A DNA stretch of 6,027 bases from Thermoplasmata archaeon. GTDB lineage: Archaea; Thermoplasmatota; Thermoplasmata; Thermoplasmatales; Thermoplasmataceae. The DNA is taken from positions 1-6,027 of the forward strand of contig JAJZNS010000007.1 in NCBI GenBank assembly GCA_021811635.1, in the 5' to 3' direction. Positions 1-6,022 of the stretch are shown here, piece after piece. How positions within the stretch are numbered: the stretch's first letter is position 1; each line of letters starts with the position of its first letter. Both the position numbers and the translations under genes were made by a program. The notes beneath the pieces are model-generated. The model was not told the origin of the DNA and did no database searches. It worked only from the letters and a program-made list of their open reading frames with translations.

Positions 1-92
1 GGGTCGCCGTATGGCGTGGACACCTTCTTCTCTACAACATCATTAAAAATGTCATATAGGCCGCTTCCGCCTATAATTCCTATCTCTGGCAT
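1..92 (-). CDS. mtnP: S-methyl-5'-thioadenosine phosphorylase, N-terminal fragment cut by the window edge
   Basis: Only the first 30 codons and two bases of the next lie inside the window. The reading from ATG at 90-92 begins MPEIGIIGGSGLYDI, followed by a TPYGD segment at residues 26-30. The IGIIGGSGLYD glycine-rich phosphate-binding stretch plus TPYGDPS is the N-terminal signature of family-2 purine nucleoside phosphorylases of the MTA phosphorylase type. The enzyme splits 5'-methylthioadenosine (or a related nucleoside) with phosphate into adenine and methylthioribose-1-phosphate, in cytosolic methionine/polyamine salvage. The start is supported by a TATA box centred about 25 bases upstream, so the mRNA is probably leaderless. 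Archaeal members vary in substrate (methylthioadenosine, methylthioinosine, inosine/guanosine), and the deciding residues lie outside the window. The family is clear; the exact substrate is not. Confidence 0.88.
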   Translation of the reverse strand, partial: MPEIGIIGGSGLYDIFNDVVEKKVSTPYGD

Positions 93-110
93 TATGGTTG
101 CACTAACTCC

Positions 111-128
111 TGTATATATACCTTATTC
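111..128 (-). promoter_or_regulatory. TATA box and BRE for the MTA phosphorylase gene
   Basis: Read on the minus strand, GGTATATATACA at 111-122 is a near-ideal archaeal TATA box preceded by a purine-rich stretch (GGAATAA, 123-129) that could serve as BRE. Its centre lies about 25 bases before the ATG at 92, so transcription would start at or within a few bases of the start codon, giving a leaderless message. A second weaker AT stretch, TTAAATA at 137-143, sits about 24 bases further upstream and may be a minor alternative box. Confidence 0.72.
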
Positions 129-209
129 CCACATCCTATTTAACCTTGATTTCACACTTAGTAAGAATTACCTGAAGAGGATGCCGCATAGATGCCGCCA
201 GCAACAGAA

Positions 210-791
210 TCACTGCAGTGCATCGAGAACTGAATTTGTTGATCTGACCCTGCCGATACGGGAGAGGATGAACTTGATGGAATTGTCGTGCTCCTCCTTT
301 GATCGCGCGGACATTGCGTCTTCCACGAAAATCTGCTGGTACCCGTACTCATAAGCAAATCTGGCGGTGCTCTCCACGCCGAAGTTAGTTGAAATCCCGC
401 ACAGTACTATGGTGCCTATCCCACGTCTCCTGAGCTGCAGGTCAAGATCCGTGCCGTAGAATGCCCCCCACTGCCTCTTTGTTATTATGTGATCATCCTC
501 CCTGACATCCAGTTCGTCAACAAAATCGGCCCAGTCGGATGGTGCCTCCCCGGCACGCCTGAATCCCTGCTGATCCGATACGGGATGCAGCGAATCTCCC
601 CCTTCCCTTGAGAAAGCAACATGCACAAAGAAAATCTCCATATGTTCCTTCCTGAACTGCCTTACTAGCCTTGAAGTGTTCTCCACAACCTCTGCAAAGC
701 TGTGGGGCATGGTAGGTGTCGATCCGATGCCTTTCTGCAGATCAATGATCACAAGGGCGGTGCCCTTCCTGTCGATTGTGATGGTATCCAT
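210..791 (-). CDS. Isochorismatase-family cysteine hydrolase, substrate unknown
   Basis: This 193-residue protein has the usual length and full catalytic triad of the isochorismatase-like hydrolase fold. The residues are Asp17 in ALVIIDLQKG, Lys105 in IITKRQWGAF, and the nucleophile Cys131 in VLCGISTNFGVEST, with the expected non-proline cis-peptide region (GIS) just after it. It should be a cytosolic cysteine-dependent hydrolase cleaving an amide or a vinyl-ether-like bond. The metal-binding DxH motif of nicotinamidases is missing (the matching strand reads FFVHVAFSREGG), so nicotinamidase is unlikely. No signal peptide or membrane segment is seen. The ATG at 789-791 is preferred because a TATA-like box is centred about 25 bases upstream. 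It follows an MFS exporter by 29 bases on the same strand, so partial read-through is possible. Family confident, substrate not inferable. Confidence 0.88.
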   Translation of the reverse strand: MDTITIDRKGTALVIIDLQKGIGSTPTMPHSFAEVVENTSRLVRQFRKEHMEIFFVHVAFSREGGDSLHPVSDQQGFRRAGEAPSDWADFVDELDVREDDHIITKRQWGAFYGTDLDLQLRRRGIGTIVLCGISTNFGVESTARFAYEYGYQQIFVEDAMSARSKEEHDNSIKFILSRIGRVRSTNSVLDALQ

Positions 792-812
792 GCACAGTGT
801 ATTTCGCCACGG

Positions 813-820
813 AATAAAAA
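813..820 (-). promoter_or_regulatory. TATA-like box for the hydrolase gene, abutting the exporter stop codon
   Basis: On the minus strand TTTTTATT follows the TAA stop of the MFS gene directly. Its centre is about 25 bases before the hydrolase ATG at 791, the same spacing as at the phosphorylase promoter, suggesting a leaderless hydrolase mRNA. The run of five T at 816-820 could also act as a U-rich terminator for the exporter transcript, so the site may have both roles. Confidence 0.45.
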
Positions 821-2266
821 TTATCCTGCAGCCCTGATCCAGACCCTGCGGACTCCCGAGTTAGAGGACGCGATTAGGTAAATTGCTACAGAGGCCAGGA
901 TCATAAAGGCTGACGCCAGAAAGACCAGATGTACCGAGGACACAAACATTGACGCCGAAAATCCTGCACTGGAAATGGGCTGACCTGAGAATATGGCGTC
1001 AAGCACTGCCTTGGGTGTCGATAATTCCATGATCAGGAAGGCTATGCCGATGCTCATGGTATTCCCCACGTTGACGAATGTGGCGCTGATCCCTGATGCG
1101 AAGCCCCTTTCCGTGATTGGGACAGAATTCATGATTGAAGACCTATTTGGAGAGGCGAATATACCCATGCCTCCACCAATGAGTACCAGGGGGATCAGCA
1201 TCCGGAACTCCGTCACTGACGGCCCGATGCCGGCGAGCAGGATGAATCCGGCTGCAGATACAAGCAATCCGATTATCACAGGCTTGTGATACCCGATCCT
1301 GTCCGATATTGATCCGCTGATCGGACCCATGATGGAAAGCGCAATGGACATAGGTATGAGAAAAATGCCTGCTTCAAGAGGAGAGAAGCCCATCAGCGGG
1401 CCCTGTAGATAGAAGACCATCACAAGCGTGAACGATCCCCTGGAAAGCGCATTAAGAAAAATTGTTTCGTTGCCTGCGTTGAAGACCCTGTTCCCGAAAA
1501 GCTTCAGGTTGAAGAGTGGATTCCTGCTTCGTCTCTCTATTTGCACGAACAGGACGAGAAGCATAACAGCTGCCACGACCATGATGAGTGCCGGCAAGAT
1601 CTGCAGGTTCGACACAGTATACATGGTCACGGCAAGAAGTATCAGGAGCACCGACAGCGCAAACGTGATGTTGCCGGAAATATCAAGGCTGCGCATTACA
1701 GGGGTGGCAGAGAGTTCTTTCAGCTTGAAGTAAGACCAGGCGGTCGCGAATATCCCTATCGGGATGTTCACCCAGAAGATCCACCTCCATCCGATCAGGG
1801 ACGTTATGAGCCCCCCGACAACTAGTCCCGTGACGGATCCTGCCACAGTTGAAACCTGATTGATTCCCAGTGCTTTTCCCCTCTCGTTGAGAGGAAATGC
1901 ATCGGTAAGTATCGCAGCGCTGTTTGAAAAAAGGAATGCAGCGCCGGTTGCCTGTATCACCCGGAACCCGATAATCTGGTCTGCGTTGGCCGCAAAGCCG
2001 CACAGTGCAGAACCTACAGTAAAGAGTGCAAAGCCAAGGGTGTAGAGTCTAACCCTTCCGAAGAGGTCAGAAAGCCTGCCGAAGTTCACAAGGACAACGG
2101 AAATGACAAGCTGGTATCCAAGAATGACCCATATAACATTGAAGGCGGTCATGCCTGACAGGTCTTTACCTATTGTGGGCAGTGCAATGAGAACTATGTT
2201 TATGTCAAGAGAAGACATAAGTACGCCAATGGTGGTGTTGCTCAGTGCCAACCACTTGTATTCCAT
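821..2266 (-). CDS. 14-helix MFS exporter, DHA2 (EmrB/QacA) type
   Basis: A 481-residue inner-membrane protein rich in hydrophobic segments, with length and motifs fitting the proton-coupled DHA2 drug exporter family (14 helices). Visible landmarks are the helix-1 motif LDINIVLIALP (residues 20-30), motif A GRLSDLFGRVR (63-73) in the helix 2-3 loop, motif B RVIQATGAA (102-110) with the conserved Arg102, and motif C through GWRWIFWVNIPIG (159-171). A linker RNPLFNLKLFGNRVF (248-262) separates the halves, and a second motif-A-like GSISDRIGYHKP lies at 318-329. No disruption is seen. It probably exports small, perhaps amphipathic or toxic, molecules using the proton gradient; the substrate cannot be read from sequence. 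The start ATG at 2264-2266 has a weak AAAGGA about 9 bases upstream and lacks a TATA box at the leaderless distance. An isochorismatase-fold hydrolase lies just downstream. Confidence 0.9.
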   Translation of the reverse strand: MEYKWLALSNTTIGVLMSSLDINIVLIALPTIGKDLSGMTAFNVIWVILGYQLVISVVLVNFGRLSDLFGRVRLYTLGFALFTVGSALCGFAANADQIIGFRVIQATGAAFLFSNSAAILTDAFPLNERGKALGINQVSTVAGSVTGLVVGGLITSLIGWRWIFWVNIPIGIFATAWSYFKLKELSATPVMRSLDISGNITFALSVLLILLAVTMYTVSNLQILPALIMVVAAVMLLVLFVQIERRSRNPLFNLKLFGNRVFNAGNETIFLNALSRGSFTLVMVFYLQGPLMGFSPLEAGIFLIPMSIALSIMGPISGSISDRIGYHKPVIIGLLVSAAGFILLAGIGPSVTEFRMLIPLVLIGGGMGIFASPNRSSIMNSVPITERGFASGISATFVNVGNTMSIGIAFLIMELSTPKAVLDAIFSGQPISSAGFSASMFVSSVHLVFLASAFMILASVAIYLIASSNSGVRRVWIRAAG

Positions 2267-2372
2267 CTAGTTTTCCTTTGGCTGCATTTGCAGTCCTGCG
2301 GTATCGATCATGGGCTGAAAAACTTTAGCAGGCAGGTTAAAGCAACGCGGGCACCTTCTACCATCGAGATCA
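2267..2372 (-). promoter_or_regulatory. Intergenic region: possible end of the three-gene operon and promoter of the exporter
   Basis: On the minus strand this 106-base gap holds TTTAAC at 2335-2340 and a CTAAAGTTTTTC stretch at 2317-2328. Either could be a poor TATA box, and the T5 run (2318-2322) could be a weak U-rich terminator for the upstream operon about 50 bases after its last stop. The AAAGGA near 2275 could assist translation of the exporter from a short leader. No hairpin or clear operator was found, so the exporter may be transcribed weakly on its own or by read-through. Confidence 0.25.
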
Positions 2373-3113
2373 TCAATGCAGGATTTTTCCGTAGTTCCTT
2401 ACCAGGATCCTTTCGATCCCTGACCCGAACTGCGCAGCCTTCTTGGCCTGATCCGCAACTTCGTCCGTTATTCCGGCCTTCTTTGCAGCTATCCTCAGAA
2501 CGGCCTTGTTGATGATCTCACCTGCGTCGAATTCCCGCCTCATTCTCTCTGATATCCTCACTATTTCCTCTCCGAGGTAGGGGGTGACCAGCTTCTTGCC
2601 CAGATCACTGCATATCTTTGCTTCCCTGGGGGCAGTCCGGGAAGTGAGTCTCTCAAGATATTCATCAAATTTTTCGGGGTGCTGCCTTAGTCTCGCGTAG
2701 CCGAAAAACAGCTCGTCCGCTCCCTGGCCTGTCACGATTGTTTTCCCCATGGACCTCTGCACACCCAGGTAAAAGACCGTCTCGTAGCCAAGTTCTGACA
2801 TCATTATTCCGGGGAACATCTGAATGAGGGAAGATGACGCCTTGATCACCTCTTCCACGGATATCTCGAAGATTGTATTCGCCCTTCCAATTGCCCTGGA
2901 GGAGCTGATTGAGTTGATTATATCGTATGATCCGGGCAGACCCACAGTGCAGAGCTTCGCTTCTTCAGGAAGGAGACGAGCTATGAGTGAACTGTCAATT
3001 CCGCCTGAAAACAGAAGGCAGTGTCCTTCTCCAATCTGTGCAACCTCTCTTTTCAGAGCAGACAGCAGTTCGCCGGCAATAGATTCCAGCCTTTCGTTTT
3101 TCTCAGGCGTCAT
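2373..3113 (-). CDS. Stand-alone asparagine-synthetase-type PP-loop ATP-pyrophosphatase
   Basis: A 246-residue protein equivalent only to the C-terminal synthetase domain of asparagine synthetase B. It has the PP-loop FSGGIDSS (residues 35-42), the second ATP/substrate motif GQGADELFFGY (129-139), TPYL (177-180), KAVLR (203-207) and a lysine-rich KKAAQFGSGI near the end (224-233), all in the family order. The N-terminal glutaminase domain with its catalytic Cys2 is absent, so the nitrogen source, if any, would be ammonia or a partner. It should adenylate a carboxylate or similar group using ATP; whether it makes asparagine is unknown. The ATG at 3111-3113 is chosen because it overlaps the upstream thiolase stop as ATGA. 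A frame-open ATG at 3179 would force a 70-base overlap and add 22 residues resembling no domain. Last gene of a three-gene operon. Confidence 0.82.
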   Translation of the reverse strand: MTPEKNERLESIAGELLSALKREVAQIGEGHCLLFSGGIDSSLIARLLPEEAKLCTVGLPGSYDIINSISSSRAIGRANTIFEISVEEVIKASSSLIQMFPGIMMSELGYETVFYLGVQRSMGKTIVTGQGADELFFGYARLRQHPEKFDEYLERLTSRTAPREAKICSDLGKKLVTPYLGEEIVRISERMRREFDAGEIINKAVLRIAAKKAGITDEVADQAKKAAQFGSGIERILVRNYGKILH

Positions 3114-4018
3114 GCAGCACCGCTGTTTCTGCAGACAGAGCACAATTCGCTGCTTGAAGGCATTCCGCACTTCCTGCACCTGTCAATGGATATTTCTTTC
3201 TCCTGAAATACAGCCTTCCTTACCTCAACCTGCATTTTTCCCATTGCAAGCTTTGATCCAGGGTACTTTTCCTCAATCTGATCTATGACGCTCCTGAAAA
3301 GGTTCCTCTGGGCCTGCGAATAATAGGGACACCAGCCTGAATCATGGGGGATTTCCTTCAGCATGGCATAAAGGAGCACCTCCCTTTCGGAAAGGCTTCT
3401 GAGCGGGGTCACCCGGGGGATCAGTCCGGGTATGCTTGCCCTGTGGGGGGCCATTCTGATCAGACGATCAAGATCGCCTCTTGACACGTTCATCAGCACG
3501 GACTGCGCTATGTCGTCTGAATTCATTCCCAGGGCAACGTAGTCTGATCCTGTCCGATCAGCAGCCATGTTGATAAGCTGCCGCCTCATCGGGCCGCATA
3601 TTGCACAGGGGCTCTTTCCGTTCAATCCCGCGATCACCTGATCATCCATGGTGGTATCGAATACCTCGGAGTAGCTGATCACCTCGTGGTCGATCCCAAG
3701 GCTGCTGCAGAGTTTCCTTGCTGTTTCAATGCTCCTGTCCCTGTATCCTCTGATGCCCTCGTCCACGGTAAATGCAGTGACGGTGACATTTTTCCTCTTG
3801 CCTAAAATCGAGGCAACGCTGTATAGCGTCACTGAAGAATCCTTGCCCCCGGACAGGGCAACAGAAATCCTTCCGGAATTGCTGCGGAACCTGATCTGAT
3901 CCCTGACTTCCTTCTTTACCACCCTTTCAAATCTCTCTGTGAAATGTGATTCGCAGAAGGAAGATCCTGCATAGGGCAGGTATATCACTGCCTCCTTTGA
4001 ACAGAGAGCGCACTTCAC
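3110..4018 (-). CDS. tRNA 2-thiolation PP-loop enzyme, CTU1/Ncs6/TtuA-like
   Basis: A 302-residue cytosolic enzyme that should adenylate a tRNA uridine and replace its 2-oxygen with sulfur. In order: an N-terminal zinc site (Cys3, Cys6, Cys22, His25), PP-loop SGGKDSS (56-62), the CAICG motif (Cys138, Cys141), VLMNVSRGDLDRL (174-186), Cys230 in WCPYY, and a C-terminal zinc ribbon (Cys281, Cys284, Cys293, Cys296). Cys138, Cys141 and Cys230 match the three cysteines that hold an Fe–S cluster in TtuA. The family GHNxDD motif reads GMNSDD (164-169), with Met in place of His. Position 34 (CTU1/Ncs6) and position 54 (TtuA) are both possible targets; VLMNxxRGD favours the CTU1/Ncs6 side. The GTG start at 4016-4018 is the only one after an in-frame stop and overlaps the upstream stop as GTGA. 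Middle gene of the operon. Confidence 0.86.
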   Translation of the reverse strand: MKCALCSKEAVIYLPYAGSSFCESHFTERFERVVKKEVRDQIRFRSNSGRISVALSGGKDSSVTLYSVASILGKRKNVTVTAFTVDEGIRGYRDRSIETARKLCSSLGIDHEVISYSEVFDTTMDDQVIAGLNGKSPCAICGPMRRQLINMAADRTGSDYVALGMNSDDIAQSVLMNVSRGDLDRLIRMAPHRASIPGLIPRVTPLRSLSEREVLLYAMLKEIPHDSGWCPYYSQAQRNLFRSVIDQIEEKYPGSKLAMGKMQVEVRKAVFQEKEISIDRCRKCGMPSSSELCSVCRNSGAA

Positions 4019-5817
4019 TCCTTTTCACTTCTCTCTGCTGAAAATTCTATCCTTCTGCCGCTTTTCAGTGCGCTGTATATGGCTGATCCCGTCTCAGTTG
4101 AAATCCTTGCCCTTATAATCCCTTTGGATGAGGTCTTCGCCTGCAGAGTGAGAACGCCGTCGACAAAAATCCTGGTGTCCGATCCAGGGATACCGGTATC
4201 AATGTAGACAATCCTGTTCCTGATGTCTATTTTTGGAATTTTCCTCTCCTGTGGTTTGTCTGAAGCCTCAACGTCAATCTTCAGGCCCAGCTGCTTTTCG
4301 AGTTCGGTGATCCTCGATCCTCCCCTTCCTATGATGCGCGCAATTGTATCCTCCGGGGTAGAGATCACCATGCGGTGATCGTCCAGATGATCTATGGAAA
4401 TGTCCTGGATGCCGGTCCTCTTCCTAATCTCTTCGGCCAGTTCCCTCTTTGCATACCTGGATACCGTGCTTTCCACTTTCTCCGCGGCTTCAATCGGTAC
4501 GGCGAACACCTGCTCCCCGAAGCTGTATATCTCAAACATGTCCTTTCCGGTGTAGTAGTCGCTGACCACTATCACCGGCCTTGCCAGATCCTCCTGGCTC
4601 ATGCCCGTGGGCACCTTTACCCGGCTTTCGGTGACCAGTACGCTGGTCACGTTGCCGTTCTCCACGTATATCACGGTATCAACGACCTGCGGAATGAGTC
4701 CCAGATCAATCCTCCCTATGAACCTCTGCAGGGCGTCTATCGGTCGTGTTGCGTGAACAACCCCTATCATTCCCACGCCAGCGAGCCTCATGTCCACGTA
4801 TACATGGAAATCGCTTGTAACCCTCATTTCGTCGAATATTGTGTAGTCGGTCCTCACCAGCAGGAGAATGTTTCCGGTTTTTTCCATTGACCCTTCCAGT
4901 GCGGTGTACTGTGTGATATTGTTCGATACCTGGAGGTCCCTGGGGTTCTCCATTGTCTTGACTATTTTTCCGTTCGCCGATATCCATTCTGCCAGCGCCT
5001 GCACAAAGGTGCTCTTTCCTGCGCCCGGGGCACCGGCAATCAGGACCCCTGAGGATCGTGAAAGTATCCTGGTCTTAAGTTCATCCGCCAGGGTATAATC
5101 CTCTATGGTTGTCTTCTTTATGGGCCTGACCGCGGTGATTTCCACGCTGTCAGAGAATGGGGGCCTTGTGATAACGACCCTAAGGTTTCTGAGCTGCATC
5201 ACCGTAGCACCGTTCATGTCGCTTTCCAGGTAGCTGCCCTGCTCCATCCTGGCCCTCTTTACAAGGTTTGAGGCGATTGCCTCAATGTCCCTCTCCCCCA
5301 CCTTGTATGAGAGCTGCACCGTTTCCACTTTTCCCGGAAGCCCTTTTTTTGCGATGGGCGGCATGTCCCCTTTGAGATGCACGGAGTTTGTGATGCTGTC
5401 AAAGAATTCCTCTATGTTCCTGACAATTTTCTTTGGATGCTCCAGATATATGGTCTTAATACCCTTTATCACGGAAATGTCTCTCTGGGTCTGGTCGCCT
5501 GTGACAAGCTGAGCATCGTTCTCAAGGGCAGCGGATCTGATCAGGTCGTCAATTTCACCCTCTCGCGCCCCCCTGATCTGCCATTCCGACGGCCTCCGCC
5601 CGTAGAATTCAATGGTAAGTAGACCATCATCGGACATCTTTCTTAGTTTTTTCAGCTCCTCAATTGCAGCGAATCCCAGGCTCCTGCCTTCATTGGCCTG
5701 GTGCTCGACTTCGGCCAGCATTGCCTCTGTAAGAATAACGGTAGCACCCGCGTTCTCCTCCATGAAGGCGGAGAACCTTCCGTCCACTATGACCGATGTG
5801 TCAGGTACAAATATCAA
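4015..5817 (-). CDS. PIN domain–PilT-type ATPase–KH domain protein
   Basis: About 600 residues from TTG at 5817. An N-terminal PIN nuclease-like domain (about 1-125) carries the acidic set Asp6 (VPDTS), Glu36, Asp90/Asp91 (EIDD) and Asp108 (TGD). It is followed by a secretion/PilT-type ATPase domain with Walker A GAPGAGKST (262-270), Walker B IFDEMR (Asp329, Glu330) and a VHATRP histidine box (354-359). A KH domain has GRGG (497-500) in IIGRGGSRI, then a beta-rich tail. This architecture (COG1855-like) is widespread in archaea; its role is unproven, but PIN plus KH points to RNA binding or cleavage powered by ATP. No transmembrane helix is seen. No ATG is near the domain start. An upstream in-frame TTG at 5832 would add five residues, but 5817 is favoured because a TATA box is centred 24 bases before it. 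First gene of the operon, overlapping the next as GTGA. Confidence 0.9.
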   Translation of the reverse strand: MIFVPDTSVIVDGRFSAFMEENAGATVILTEAMLAEVEHQANEGRSLGFAAIEELKKLRKMSDDGLLTIEFYGRRPSEWQIRGAREGEIDDLIRSAALENDAQLVTGDQTQRDISVIKGIKTIYLEHPKKIVRNIEEFFDSITNSVHLKGDMPPIAKKGLPGKVETVQLSYKVGERDIEAIASNLVKRARMEQGSYLESDMNGATVMQLRNLRVVITRPPFSDSVEITAVRPIKKTTIEDYTLADELKTRILSRSSGVLIAGAPGAGKSTFVQALAEWISANGKIVKTMENPRDLQVSNNITQYTALEGSMEKTGNILLLVRTDYTIFDEMRVTSDFHVYVDMRLAGVGMIGVVHATRPIDALQRFIGRIDLGLIPQVVDTVIYVENGNVTSVLVTESRVKVPTGMSQEDLARPVIVVSDYYTGKDMFEIYSFGEQVFAVPIEAAEKVESTVSRYAKRELAEEIRKRTGIQDISIDHLDDHRMVISTPEDTIARIIGRGGSRITELEKQLGLKIDVEASDKPQERKIPKIDIRNRIVYIDTGIPGSDTRIFVDGVLTLQAKTSSKGIIRARISTETGSAIYSALKSGRRIEFSAERSEKE

Positions 5818-5836
5818 TGGTTGCGAAGACAATCTG

Positions 5837-5845
5837 ATTATTTAA
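5837..5845 (-). promoter_or_regulatory. TATA box for the PIN-ATPase operon
   Basis: On the minus strand TTAAATAAT is the best AT-rich box upstream of the operon. Its centre (5841) lies only 9 bases before the TTG at 5832 but 24 bases before the TTG at 5817. That matches the spacing at the phosphorylase and hydrolase genes and implies a leaderless message starting at 5817. An A-rich ACAAAAT patch just upstream may contribute to BRE contact. Confidence 0.55.
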
Positions 5846-5888
5846 CGGATTTTGTCGGGGCAGTGTGAAGCCGGGAAACCTGCATAAC

Positions 5889-5904
5889 GGGAAAGATTTA
5901 TTAT
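5889..5904 (+). promoter_or_regulatory. BRE and TATA box of the tRNA-Ile gene
   Basis: GGGAAAGA (5889-5896) followed by TTTATTAT (5897-5904) forms a good archaeal BRE/TATA pair. With initiation about 25 bases downstream of the box centre, transcription would begin near 5926. That leaves a leader of roughly 17 bases for RNase P to remove before the mature tRNA at 5943. Confidence 0.65.
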
Positions 5905-5942
5905 TACTGCACGATTCGCTCTTCCAGACCGTAGCAGGACAA

Positions 5943-6017
5943 GGGGTTGTAGCTTAGCTTGGTTTGAGCACCCGGCTGATAACCGGGAGGCCACCGGTTC
6001 AAATCCGGTCAGCCCCA
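5943..6017 (+). tRNA. tRNA-Ile, anticodon GAU
   Basis: A complete 75-base cloverleaf. The acceptor stem GGGGTTG pairs with CAGCCCC (one T-G pair). The D stem GCTT pairs with GAGC, with the GG of the D loop present. The anticodon stem CCCGG/CCGGG encloses loop CTGATAA with GAT at 5978-5980. A five-base variable loop AGGCC is followed by T stem ACCGG/CCGGT around TTCAAAT. The discriminator is A at 6017, followed by T, so CCA is added after transcription. There is no intron. It reads AUC and AUU codons. It is the only plus-strand gene seen and is transcribed away from the PIN-ATPase operon. Confidence 0.97.
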
Positions 6018-6022
6018 TTTTT
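6018..6022 (+). terminator. T-run terminator after tRNA-Ile
   Basis: Five consecutive T directly follow the discriminator base of the tRNA. Short T runs of this kind commonly end archaeal tRNA transcripts. The window ends five bases later, so a longer or second T run cannot be excluded. Confidence 0.5.

Noticed and set aside
180..198. Two copies of GATGCCGC spaced 11 bases apart just past the hydrolase stop.
   Set aside because: Two 8-base copies are too short and too few to call a repeat element or operator, and they are on the 3' side of a gene.
16..354. A 112-codon plus-strand open frame at the left end.
   Set aside because: It runs antisense across the phosphorylase start, its promoter and the end of the hydrolase, and its translation shows no recognisable features.
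210..791. Nicotinamidase as the identity of the cysteine hydrolase.
   Set aside because: The metal-binding DxH motif and following His expected in nicotinamidases are not present; only the general triad Asp17, Lys105, Cys131 is.
2288..2512. A 74-codon plus-strand open frame in the gap before the exporter.
   Set aside because: About half of it is antisense to the AsnB-like gene, and the translation is low-complexity with no promoter.
3111..3179. Longer reading of the AsnB-like gene from an ATG at 3179, adding 22 residues.
   Set aside because: It would overlap the thiolase by 70 bases, including that protein's C-terminal zinc ribbon, and the extra residues match no domain. The ATG at 3113 gives a standard ATGA coupling overlap.
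4375..4890. A 171-codon plus-strand open frame opposite the PIN-ATPase.
   Set aside because: It lies wholly antisense to the ATPase core, has no domain-like motifs and no promoter or start signal; it is a by-product of the coding bias of the real gene.
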